Source: JAAYLC01 sp964636665 (GTDB lineage Bacteria > Bacteroidota > Bacteroidia > Flavobacteriales > Flavobacteriaceae). From it: a stretch of DNA of 45,052 bases. The stretch lies in the NCBI GenBank assembly GCA_964636665.1, contig CAZWVT010000010.1, positions 1-45,052 of the forward strand, given 5' to 3'. Of this stretch, positions 7,721 through 15,541 are shown one piece after another. A model generated the notes under the pieces. The model saw only the letters and a list, made by a program, of their open reading frames with translations, had not been told where the DNA came from and ran no database searches. The position numbers were made by a program, and so were the translations under genes. How positions within the stretch are numbered: the first letter of the stretch is position 1; the number at the start of each line of letters is the position of its first letter.

Positions 7721-8143
7721 TTAATTCATTTGTGCTTGAAAAGCCACTGCATCGAGTTTCATTTGCTTTATCATGGATACCAGCCCGTTTGCACGCGTGG
7801 GCGAAAGGTGCTCTTTTAGTCCGATTTTATCTATGAAATCGGTATTTGCGTTCAATATTTCCTGAGGAGAATGATTGGAAAACGCACGTACTAAAATGGC
7901 TACGATTCCTTTGGTAATAATCGCATCGCTGTCTGCAGTGAAAACTACTTTTCCGTCTTGTAATTCAGAATGCAACCATACACGGCTTTGACATCCTTTG
8001 ATTAGCTTGTCGTCGGTTTTGTGCTTTTCGTCAATAAGCGGTAATGATTTTCCCATATCAATCATATATTCATACCGTTGAACCCAATCGTCAAACATAG
8101 AAAATTCGTCAATCAGCTCTTCTTGAATGGTTTCAATACTCAT
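7721..8143 (-). CDS. sufE: Cysteine desulfuration protein SufE
   Basis: SufE accepts persulfide sulfur from SufS and hands it to SufB. The start at 8143 (MSIETIQEELIDEF) gives 140 residues and matches relatives; an ATG two codons upstream (8149) is also possible. The acceptor cysteine is C51 in IKGCQSRVW, with the usual preceding LIDEKHKTDD and the C-terminal helix SPTRANGLVSMIKQM. The gene sits between the META-domain lipoprotein (10 nt) and the DUF59 gene (18 nt). Confidence 0.96.
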   Translation of the reverse strand: MSIETIQEELIDEFSMFDDWVQRYEYMIDMGKSLPLIDEKHKTDDKLIKGCQSRVWLHSELQDGKVVFTADSDAIITKGIVAILVRAFSNHSPQEILNANTDFIDKIGLKEHLSPTRANGLVSMIKQMKLDAVAFQAQMN

Positions 8144-8153
8144 AATCATTAAT

Positions 8154-8582
8154 TTATTTTTGGGTTTTTGTCGCTCGCAATAAAATTTTGCTTCCTTTTC
8201 CGTAAAGTGTCAATACGCGGTTATGCAAACGATAGTCTTTAGTTTCGTTTAAAGCTTCTACAAATTTTCGTTCAATTTCCATGATGTTTCCTTCTGAACA
8301 ATATTTTTCTGACACTGCCAATGACGGAAAGTTGATTTTACTTCCGTCTAATTCATAATTTCCAAAAATGGAATTGCATCCGGCGTTACCTTGAAAATAA
8401 CTTTCTCCGGCAGAAAGCGTGAATGTCGGGATTGCTGTTGCATGATTATCAAGCGCTACATCATTGATTTCATACACCATGTATTCTCCATTTAATTGCT
8501 CAGGTGCTACTGCTGTTTTCATCGTTGATTTACATCCAATAAAGAAAATAATGAAAAGAAAAGAAATATAAAGCTTGTTCAT
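8154..8582 (-). CDS. META-domain lipoprotein inside the suf operon
   Basis: 142 residues with a lipoprotein signal (IIFFIGC, lipid-attached C17). A META/HslJ-like domain follows: LNGEYMVYEINDV, then PTFTLSAGESYFQGNAGCNSIFGNYE (the FxGxxGCNxxxG motif) and a C-terminal TLYGKGSKILLRA. META-domain proteins are small envelope beta-folds linked in some species to stress or heat shock; no enzyme activity is known to me. It sits between sufS (51 nt) and sufE (10 nt) on the same strand, so it should be co-transcribed. Why an envelope lipoprotein is there is unclear. Confidence 0.87.
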   Translation of the reverse strand: MNKLYISFLFIIFFIGCKSTMKTAVAPEQLNGEYMVYEINDVALDNHATAIPTFTLSAGESYFQGNAGCNSIFGNYELDGSKINFPSLAVSEKYCSEGNIMEIERKFVEALNETKDYRLHNRVLTLYGKGSKILLRATKTQK

Positions 8583-8633
8583 TTGTCGTTTGTTTTAATT
8601 GCAATTAATCAAAGATGAAATTAATGTTTTTCT

Positions 8634-9851
8634 TTAACTCAACATCATTTTTGCCTTTTTTAAAGCTTCTACAAAGACATCAATTTCTTTAAAAGTATTG
8701 TAAAAAGCAAATGAAGCTCTGACAGTTCCCGGAATTTTATAAAAATCCATAATGGGTTGTGCACAATGATGCCCTGTTCTTACGGCGATTCCAAATTTAT
8801 CCAAAATCGTCCCGATATCGTAAGGATGAATATTTTCGATATTAAAGGAAACTACCGAAGTTTTATCTTTACCCGTACCATAAATCTTCATTCCGTCAAT
8901 TTGCAATAATTGCTCGGTCGCATAATTTAATAAAGATTCTTCGTACTCGATAATATTGTCGATTCCAATTTTATTAATATAATCTATGGCAGTTCCAAAA
9001 GCAATTCCTCCGCAAATATTGGGCGTTCCTGCTTCAAATTTATGAGGCAAATCTGCATAAGTCGTTTTTTTGAAAGTCACTTCCGAAATCATTTCTCCGC
9101 CTCCTTGATAGGGAGGAAGTTTTCTCGCCCAAGATTCCTTCATGTAAAGCATGCCGATTCCCGTGGGGCCGTACATTTTATGAGCGGAAGTAACATAAAA
9201 ATCGACATTCAATGCTTGTAAATCCGGAATTAAATGCGAACACGCCTGTGCACCATCTATCAATACCGCAGCGTTGTATTGATGTGTTTTTTCAATAATT
9301 TCTGCGATTGGATTGATCGTTCCAAGCGCATTTGAAATGTGATTTACACAAACCAACTTGGTTTTTTCAGAAAGCAGCGTTTCGAATGTTTCCATATTCA
9401 AAGTACCGTTTTCTTCCATTGGAATGACTTTCAAAACAGCACCCGTTTTTTCACAAAGCATTTGTAAAGGAACAATGTTACTATGATGCTCCATTGCCGA
9501 AACGATAATCTCATCGCCTTTTTCAACAAACTCGGAAAATCCTTGGGTGACCAAGTTTATGCCGTGTGTTGTTCCGGCTGTAAAGTATATTTCGTGTTCT
9601 TTTTCGGCATTAAAATGTTTTTGCAATTTCTTTCTTGCCGATTCATAGGCATCGGTAGCTTCTTGAGAAAGTGAATGCACACCGCGATGAATGTTGGCAT
9701 TGTATTGATAGTAATAATCCACAATGGTATCGACAACTTGTCGCGGGGTTTGAGAAGTTGCGGCATTGTCAAAATATATCAATGGGTAGCCGTTTACTTT
9801 CCTGGATAATATGGGAAAGTCGGCACGGATTTTTTCAATATCAAAAGACAT
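8634..9851 (-). CDS. sufS: Cysteine desulfurase SufS
   Basis: A PLP enzyme that removes sulfur from L-cysteine and holds it as persulfide for SufE. The 405 residues match group II desulfurases. N-terminal IYFDNAATSQTP, AMEHHSNIVP, PLP lysine K225 in SAHKMYGPTG and active-site C363 in RTGHHCAQP are all intact. Located 53 nt after sufD in the operon and followed by the META lipoprotein. Cytoplasmic. Confidence 0.97.
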   Translation of the reverse strand: MSFDIEKIRADFPILSRKVNGYPLIYFDNAATSQTPRQVVDTIVDYYYQYNANIHRGVHSLSQEATDAYESARKKLQKHFNAEKEHEIYFTAGTTHGINLVTQGFSEFVEKGDEIIVSAMEHHSNIVPLQMLCEKTGAVLKVIPMEENGTLNMETFETLLSEKTKLVCVNHISNALGTINPIAEIIEKTHQYNAAVLIDGAQACSHLIPDLQALNVDFYVTSAHKMYGPTGIGMLYMKESWARKLPPYQGGGEMISEVTFKKTTYADLPHKFEAGTPNICGGIAFGTAIDYINKIGIDNIIEYEESLLNYATEQLLQIDGMKIYGTGKDKTSVVSFNIENIHPYDIGTILDKFGIAVRTGHHCAQPIMDFYKIPGTVRASFAFYNTFKEIDVFVEALKKAKMMLS

Positions 9852-9904
9852 AGAAAGAAATTTATGGAATGAAATCTGAATTTTAGATTTTCAGGAAACG
9901 GATT

Positions 9905-11218
9905 TTATAATTCAAAACCCAAATTCACTCCGATTTTTTTAGCAATTAACATGTTGATGCGCTTTTTCACTTCCGGAATTTTTACGCTTTCCAAAACGGT
10001 ATTGGCAAAAGCATACATCAATAAAGCTCGTGCTTCTTTAAGACCGATTCCACGGCTTCGAAGATAAAACAATGCTTCTTGGTCAAACTGTCCGATGGTA
10101 CAACCGTGGCTACACTTAACGTCATCAGCAAATATTTCAAGCTGCGGTTTTGTGTTGATTGTTGCTTTGTCGTCAATCAGAATGTTGTTGTTTTGTTGAA
10201 ATGCATCGATTTTCTGAGCAATTTTATCGACAAGGATTTTTCCGTTAAACACTCCTGTAGAACTTCCGGCATACAGACCTTTGTAATCTTGGTGACTTTC
10301 ACAATTAGGAGCAGTATGGTGAACCAATGTATTGTGGTCGGTATGTTGTTTGTCTCCCAAAATGGTTATTCCCTTCATCGTAGAATCACAACGCTCTCCT
10401 TTTTGGTAAAAATTCAGATTGTTCCGAACAACATTTCCTCCGAAAGCAAAAGTATGTACGTGACAAATACTTTCTCGTTCTTGGGAAATATAGGTATTGT
10501 CAATAAGTGATGCCGTCTGTTTGTCATTTTGGATTTTATAATAATCCACGTAAGCGCGCTTTTCGGCAAATATCTCAGTTACGGAATTGGTCAATACTTT
10601 ATTGTCAGAAAGACTTTGATGGCGTTCGATAATTTGAACGTGTGAATTTTCGCCAACGACAATCAGATTTCGCGGTTGAAGAAAAATAGCATCTTCATTA
10701 CCGGTAGAGAAATTGATGATTTCAATAGGTTTGCGAACTTCGATATGCGCAGGAATATAGATGTAAGCACCTTCTCTGGTAAATGCTGTGTTTAATGCAG
10801 TCAAACCGTCACTTTTCGCAGTTTTATTAAAATAAGCTTCGATAACAGGTGTGTATTTGCTTTTATTCAAAGCAGAAGAAAGCAAGCACACATCCACAGA
10901 ATCATGGGTTGTTTCCGAAAGAAACGAACTGTAAACGCCATCGATAAAAACGATTTTGTAAGTGTCGATTTCGTGTAAAAAATAACGACGAACCGATTCC
11001 ATATTGACATTGCGTTCCTTGTTGGAAAAAATGCTGTAGTCCGGTTTTAATACACTGTTAAGCGAAGTATATTTCCAAGATTCCTCTTTTTTGGAAGGAA
11101 ACCCTTTTTCTTCAAATATTTTTATCGCCTTATTTCTGATATCGTGGATAGGGGAGTTATACTCCAAATAATCTTCCATTGCGATATAAGACGACAGTAA
11201 TTTATCTTTAAAATCCAT
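9905..11218 (-). CDS. sufD: Fe-S assembly scaffold subunit SufD
   Basis: SufD is the partner of SufB in the SufBC2D scaffold. It has 437 residues with a helical N-terminus (SKKEESWKYTSL), a long right-handed beta-helix core with ARKP-like edges (EVRKPIEIINF, HTDHNTLVHHTAPNCESHQDYKG) and the C-terminal SHGCTIGQFDQEALFYLRSRGI motif that binds SufC. It lies 58 nt after sufC and 53 nt before sufS. Confidence 0.96.
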   Translation of the reverse strand: MDFKDKLLSSYIAMEDYLEYNSPIHDIRNKAIKIFEEKGFPSKKEESWKYTSLNSVLKPDYSIFSNKERNVNMESVRRYFLHEIDTYKIVFIDGVYSSFLSETTHDSVDVCLLSSALNKSKYTPVIEAYFNKTAKSDGLTALNTAFTREGAYIYIPAHIEVRKPIEIINFSTGNEDAIFLQPRNLIVVGENSHVQIIERHQSLSDNKVLTNSVTEIFAEKRAYVDYYKIQNDKQTASLIDNTYISQERESICHVHTFAFGGNVVRNNLNFYQKGERCDSTMKGITILGDKQHTDHNTLVHHTAPNCESHQDYKGLYAGSSTGVFNGKILVDKIAQKIDAFQQNNNILIDDKATINTKPQLEIFADDVKCSHGCTIGQFDQEALFYLRSRGIGLKEARALLMYAFANTVLESVKIPEVKKRINMLIAKKIGVNLGFEL

Positions 11219-11276
11219 TTGTTTTTAATTCAAGTTTAAACGGTTTAAAATGTCCGATAACAGACATTCGGGAAGA

Positions 11277-12026
11277 TTAAAGTTGCTTTTCTTTAATCCA
11301 GTCATATCCTCTCGCTTCCAATTCGTGAGCGAGTTCTTTTCCGCCTGATTTTACAATGCGTCCGTTCATCATTACGTGGACAAAATCCGGAATGATATAA
11401 TCCAATAATCGCTGATAGTGGGTAATAATCACTACTGCATTGTCTTCATTTTTAATTTTGTTCACGCCGTTTGCAACTACTTTCAATGCATCTATATCCA
11501 ATCCTGAATCGGTTTCGTCTAAGATTGCCAATTTTGGATCGAGCATCGCCATTTGGAAAATCTCATTTCGCTTTTTTTCACCTCCGGAAAAACCTTCATT
11601 CAGGTAACGAGAAAGGAATTTTCGGTCAATCTCAAGCATATCTGCTTTTTCTTTGATTAATTTCAGCATTTGCGAAGCAGGCATTTCTTCAAGTTTCTGT
11701 GCTTTTCTGCTTTCGTTTATTGCTGTTTTTATAAAGTTGGTTACAGACACGCCCGGAATTTCTACCGGATATTGGAACGATAAAAAGATTCCTTTATGAG
11801 CCCGTTCTTCAGGATCGAATTCAGAAATATTTTCATCTTCAAAAAGGACTTCTCCTTGGGTTATTTCATAATCTTCTTTTCCGGCAATAACGGAAGCCAA
11901 AGTACTTTTCCCGGAACCGTTAGGCCCCATTATCGCATGAACCTCTCCGGGATTTACTGTTAAATTAACGCCTTGAAGGATGTCTTTGCCATCGATTCCG
12001 GCATATAGGTTTTTAATTTTAAGCAT
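11277..12026 (-). CDS. sufC: Fe-S assembly ATPase SufC
   Basis: An ABC-type ATPase that drives shape changes in the SufBC2D scaffold. 249 residues: Walker A GPNGSGKST (34-42), signature FSGGEKKRNE, Walker B with LAILDETDSGLD (family-typical) and switch His in ITHYQR. No membrane domain, as expected. It starts only 3 nt after the stop of the small lipoprotein that separates it from sufB. Confidence 0.97.
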   Translation of the reverse strand: MLKIKNLYAGIDGKDILQGVNLTVNPGEVHAIMGPNGSGKSTLASVIAGKEDYEITQGEVLFEDENISEFDPEERAHKGIFLSFQYPVEIPGVSVTNFIKTAINESRKAQKLEEMPASQMLKLIKEKADMLEIDRKFLSRYLNEGFSGGEKKRNEIFQMAMLDPKLAILDETDSGLDIDALKVVANGVNKIKNEDNAVVIITHYQRLLDYIIPDFVHVMMNGRIVKSGGKELAHELEARGYDWIKEKQL

Positions 12027-12029
12027 ATT

Positions 12030-12455
12030 TTATTGTTTATTCAGTTGAATGTCAACAGGAACCGGAGTTTTGCTGACATCAATTATTTCAGTTATAGTTA
12101 TTCTTTCGTCCCATCCTTCAGAATCGGCAGGTTTTGGAGAAATTACACCGCGCACCAGCACCGGAACCACATCGTGAACAGAGGTTTTGACCGAGTCTGT
12201 CCGAGCTCCCAATTCTTTGGCAAGTTCATTGATTTCAACGCCGTACACAAAATTTCTTCCGGTGAGTACAGCAGCATCAGGCGTATAAACATATTCACCT
12301 TGATAAATTTTAGCTTTTGTGCTTTTTTCTTCGGTTTCAACGAGTTCCTCAGAAGTTTCTTCCGATTCTTTTTTTGCATTTGAATTACAAGCTGCCACCA
12401 AGAAAAATGACAAGCCAACAACTGCGATTCTTATGGAGTTACGAATTGTTTTCAT
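12030..12455 (-). CDS. Lipoprotein of unknown function between sufB and sufC
   Basis: 141 residues with a lipoprotein signal (SFFLVAAC, lipid-attached C23), then a Glu/Lys/Ser-rich linker (about 26-48) and a small folded part of about 90 residues (YQGEYVYTPDAAVLTGRNFVYGVEI, DSVKTSVHDVVPVLVRGVISP, ITITEIIDV) that looks all-beta. I do not recognise the family. It is separated by only 3 nt from sufB upstream and 3 nt from sufC downstream, so it must be part of the same transcript and is likely translationally coupled. The envelope location contrasts with the cytoplasmic Suf proteins around it. Base composition is like its neighbours. Confidence 0.85.
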   Translation of the reverse strand: MKTIRNSIRIAVVGLSFFLVAACNSNAKKESEETSEELVETEEKSTKAKIYQGEYVYTPDAAVLTGRNFVYGVEINELAKELGARTDSVKTSVHDVVPVLVRGVISPKPADSEGWDERITITEIIDVSKTPVPVDIQLNKQ

Positions 12456-12458
12456 AGG

Positions 12459-13904
12459 TTATCCAACACTTCCTTCTAAACTTATTTCCAATAATTTTTG
12501 AGCCTCTACGGCAAATTCCATCGGAAGCTTGTTTAACACTTCCTTGCTGAATCCATTGACGATTAATGCAATGGCTTTTTCTGTATCGATTCCGCGTTGG
12601 TTGCAATAGAAGATTTGGTCTTCTCCAATTTTACTTGTCGTAGCCTCGTGTTCCACCTGAGCGGATTTGTTTTTTACTTCGATGTATGGAAATGTATGAG
12701 CACCACATTTGTTGCCCATTAATAATGAATCACATTCAGAAAAATTTCGTGCATTTTCAGCCCCCGGAAGGATTTTTACCAATCCGCGATAACTGTTTTG
12801 CGAATGTCCGGCAGAAATACCTTTGGAAATAATCGTGCTCTTGGTGTTTTTACCAATGTGAATCATTTTTGTCCCCGTATCGGCCTGTTGGTGATTGTTT
12901 GTTACTGCAACAGAATAAAATTCGCCGATTGAATTGTCGCCTTTAAGGATGCAACTTGGATATTTCCAGGTAATGGCACTTCCGGTTTCAACTTGTGTCC
13001 ACGATATTTTTGCGTTTTTCTCACACAATCCGCGTTTGGTTACAAAGTTAAAAACTCCACCTTTTCCATCCTTATCACCGGGAAACCAGTTTTGAACCGT
13101 CGAATACTTGATTTCTGCATTGTCCAGGGCGATAAGTTCAACTACCGCAGCGTGTAATTGATTTTCATCACGACTCGGGGCCGTACATCCTTCCAAGTAG
13201 CTAACGTAACTGCTGTCTTCAGCAATCACGAGTGTTCTTTCAAACTGTCCGGTGCCTCCTTGATTGATACGGAAATAAGTAGAAAGCTCCATCGGACATT
13301 TTACGCCTTTTGGAATGTAGCAAAACGAACCGTCGCTAAACACAGCACTGTTTAATGCTGCATAAAAATTGTCTCTCGGCGGCACAACCGTTCCAAGATA
13401 TTTGCGTACCAAATCCGGATATTTTTTAATCGCTTCTGAAATCGGACAGAAAATAATTCCGAGCTTGGCTAAAGTATCTTGAAATGTCGTGGCTACGGAT
13501 ACGGAATCCATAACCACATCAACTGCAACTCCGGCAAGGTGTTTTTGTTCTTCGATAGGAATTCCCAGTCTTTTAAAAGTATCCAATAATTCCGGATCTA
13601 CTTCGTCCAAACTGTCGTATTTAGGCTTTTTCTTAGGTGCAGAAAAATAAGATATGGCTTGGAAATCGGGTTTTTTGTAATTGATATTTCCCCATTCCGG
13701 TTCTTCCATTGTTTGCCAATAACGGAAAGCCTCCAATCGCCATTCAGTCATCCATTCCGGCTCTTCTTTTTTGGCTGAAATGGCTCGAATAACATCCTCG
13801 TTTAATCCCGGAGGAAACGTATCAGAGTCAATATCTGTAAAGAAACCATATTCGTATTCTTTGGTTTCTAATTCTTTTTTTAAATCGTCTTCAGTATATT
13901 TCAT
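12459..13904 (-). CDS. sufB: Fe-S assembly scaffold SufB
   Basis: SufB is the main scaffold on which Fe-S clusters form. The 481 residues match the family. Seen are GLNEDVIRAISAKKEEPEWM near the N-terminus, VVPPRDNFYAALNSAVFSDG, the TYFRINQGGTGQFERTLVIA core, EGCTAPSRDENQLHAAVVEL, the NARNFSECDSLL and GAHTFPYIEV segments, and the SKIGEDQIFYCNQRGI C-terminal region. Second gene of the operon, after sufA. Confidence 0.97.
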   Translation of the reverse strand: MKYTEDDLKKELETKEYEYGFFTDIDSDTFPPGLNEDVIRAISAKKEEPEWMTEWRLEAFRYWQTMEEPEWGNINYKKPDFQAISYFSAPKKKPKYDSLDEVDPELLDTFKRLGIPIEEQKHLAGVAVDVVMDSVSVATTFQDTLAKLGIIFCPISEAIKKYPDLVRKYLGTVVPPRDNFYAALNSAVFSDGSFCYIPKGVKCPMELSTYFRINQGGTGQFERTLVIAEDSSYVSYLEGCTAPSRDENQLHAAVVELIALDNAEIKYSTVQNWFPGDKDGKGGVFNFVTKRGLCEKNAKISWTQVETGSAITWKYPSCILKGDNSIGEFYSVAVTNNHQQADTGTKMIHIGKNTKSTIISKGISAGHSQNSYRGLVKILPGAENARNFSECDSLLMGNKCGAHTFPYIEVKNKSAQVEHEATTSKIGEDQIFYCNQRGIDTEKAIALIVNGFSKEVLNKLPMEFAVEAQKLLEISLEGSVG

Positions 13905-13960
13905 GTTCTCTCAAATATCGCTGTTTCAAGTAAAAACTTGAAGATTAAATAGTATAAATT

Positions 13961-14290
13961 TTATAGAGAAAAAGATTCTCCGCAGCCGCAGGTTCTGTTG
14001 GCATTGGGATTTTTAAAAACAAATCCTTTGCCATTAAGACCTCCGCTGTATTCTAAGGTAGTCCCTACCAAGTACAAAAAACTCTTCTTGTCCACGGCAA
14101 TTTTTACGCCCTGATCTTCAAAGAGTTTGTCGTTTTCGCTCATGATTTTATCAAACTTGAGATCATAACTCAATCCCGAACAGCCACCGCTTTTAACGCC
14201 AACACGGACAAAATCGTCAGAAATATGAAATCCGTCATCCGCCATAAGTTGTGCAAGCTTGGCTTTGGCACTTTCGCTTACTTTGATCAT
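13961..14290 (-). CDS. sufA: A-type Fe-S carrier (SufA/IscA/HesB family)
   Basis: 109 residues. The three cluster-binding cysteines of A-type carriers are present: C37 in SGGCSGLSYDL and C101/C103 in the C-terminal RTCGCGESF motif. It is the first gene of the suf operon, with a promoter box 29 nt upstream of its ATG. Family members (SufA, IscA, ErpA) cannot be told apart by sequence alone; the location makes SufA the natural name. Confidence 0.95.
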   Translation of the reverse strand: MIKVSESAKAKLAQLMADDGFHISDDFVRVGVKSGGCSGLSYDLKFDKIMSENDKLFEDQGVKIAVDKKSFLYLVGTTLEYSGGLNGKGFVFKNPNANRTCGCGESFSL

Positions 14291-14318
14291 AATATAGAAT
14301 AGTTCTAAATTAGTGGTG

Positions 14319-14326
14319 CAAAGATA
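14319..14326 (-). promoter_or_regulatory. -7 promoter box of the suf operon
   Basis: The minus strand reads TATCTTTG followed by CA, a full TAnnTTTG match, giving a leader of about 23 nt before sufA. I see no clear -33 TTTG at the normal distance and no evident palindrome for an Rrf2-type or Fur-type regulator in the 141-nt divergent region. Confidence 0.6.
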
Positions 14327-14405
14327 ATTAATTCAATTGTCTTTCCCATAGGAATTACTCTTTTTATAAACTTGAAAGTCTTCTCCTTTTGAGGTTGAAA
14401 AACTT

Positions 14406-14413
14406 TACTTTTG
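14406..14413 (+). promoter_or_regulatory. -7 promoter box of thiL
   Basis: TACTTTTG followed by CA, a full match, 18 nt before the thiL ATG. A TTTG at 14388-14391 lies 14 nt upstream and may be part of the -33 element, though slightly close. Confidence 0.6.
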
Positions 14414-14431
14414 CAATTAAAATAAAAAATC

Positions 14432-15481
14432 ATGTTTGAAAACAAGGAGAATAACTGGCAAGATGTAGAAAATTTGGGTGAATTTGGTTTGATTGACCAC
14501 CTCACTGAGAATTTCAAAATAAAACATGCCACAACCATAAAAGGAGTGGGAGATGATGCGGCTGTATTGGGTTGCAATTCCGATGAAGAATTGGTCGTCA
14601 CTACCGATATGCTTTTAGAAAACATTCATTTTGATTTGGCTTATATGCCTTTAAAACATTTGGGATATAAAGCGGTAATCGCAAATCTTTCCGATGTTTA
14701 TGCTATGAATGCCGAAGCGAAACAAATTACGGTGAGTATTGCAGTTTCCAATCGATTTCCGGTTGAAGCATTGGAAGAATTATATGCCGGAATTCAAACA
14801 GCATGCGATATTTATTCGGTGGACTTGATTGGAGGTGATACGACTTCCTCAACAACAGGATTAATCATCAGCGTTACTGCAATTGGCACTGTAAAGAAAG
14901 GAGAAGCTGTTTACAGAAACGGCGCCAAGGAAAATGACTTGCTTGTTGTTACCGGCGACCTGGGAGGAGCTTATTTGGGCTTGCAAGTTTTAGAACGAGA
15001 AAAACAAGTGTTTTTGGTAAATCCCCAATCCCAACCCGACCTTGAACCGTATTCTTATTTGGTAGAAAGACAGCTAAAACCCGAAGCACGTAAAGACATT
15101 CCGATTCTTTTACGAGACTTGGAAGTGCGCCCGACAGCGATGATTGATATTTCTGACGGTTTGTCGTCGGAGATTTTTCATATTTGTACCCAATCCAATG
15201 TTGGATGTCGGCTGTATGAAGAAAAAATCCCCATCGATCCGCAGGTGATTTCAACTTGTGAAGAATTTGAGTTGGACAGTACGACCATCGCACTAAACGG
15301 TGGCGAAGATTACGAATTGCTATTTACCATCGGGATGGATGATTTTCCGAAGATTAAAGGAAATCCGCACCTGACGGTAATCGGACATATTACCAAAGAT
15401 TTGGCTAAGAATCTCATTACTCGCGCTTCGACTGAAATTGCTTTAAAAGCAAGAGGTTGGACAGCTTTTGATAATAAATAG
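14432..15481 (+). CDS. thiL: Thiamine-monophosphate kinase
   Basis: Phosphorylates thiamine monophosphate to thiamine diphosphate, the active cofactor. The 349 residues belong to the AIR-synthase-like fold: GVGDDAAVL (38-46), TTDMLLENIHFD, GGDTTSS (134-140), IDISDGLSSE and LNGGEDYELLFT. It is divergent from the suf operon and followed 60 nt later by mfd, which has its own promoter. No other thiamine genes or TPP riboswitch are visible here. Cytoplasmic. Confidence 0.96.
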   Translation: MFENKENNWQDVENLGEFGLIDHLTENFKIKHATTIKGVGDDAAVLGCNSDEELVVTTDMLLENIHFDLAYMPLKHLGYKAVIANLSDVYAMNAEAKQITVSIAVSNRFPVEALEELYAGIQTACDIYSVDLIGGDTTSSTTGLIISVTAIGTVKKGEAVYRNGAKENDLLVVTGDLGGAYLGLQVLEREKQVFLVNPQSQPDLEPYSYLVERQLKPEARKDIPILLRDLEVRPTAMIDISDGLSSEIFHICTQSNVGCRLYEEKIPIDPQVISTCEEFELDSTTIALNGGEDYELLFTIGMDDFPKIKGNPHLTVIGHITKDLAKNLITRASTEIALKARGWTAFDNK

Positions 15482-15525
15482 CAACACAAAAACATGCTGT
15501 TTTTGGAGGATAGAAGCGTTTGAAT

Positions 15526-15533
15526 TACTTTTG
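15526..15533 (+). promoter_or_regulatory. Promoter of mfd with almost no leader
   Basis: TACTTTTG is a full -7 box, and TTTG at 15502-15505 lies 20 nt upstream as a fitting -33 element. The box ends only 8 nt before the mfd ATG at 15542, so the transcript must start at or within a few bases of the initiation codon. Confidence 0.6.
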
Positions 15534-15541
15534 CAAAATTG

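Noticed and set aside
10079..10510. 143-codon forward frame
   Set aside because: Antisense to sufD; composition is that of a mirror frame.
14291..14431. TPP riboswitch before thiL
   Set aside because: The leader is only about 14 nt, and no TPP-binding element is present.
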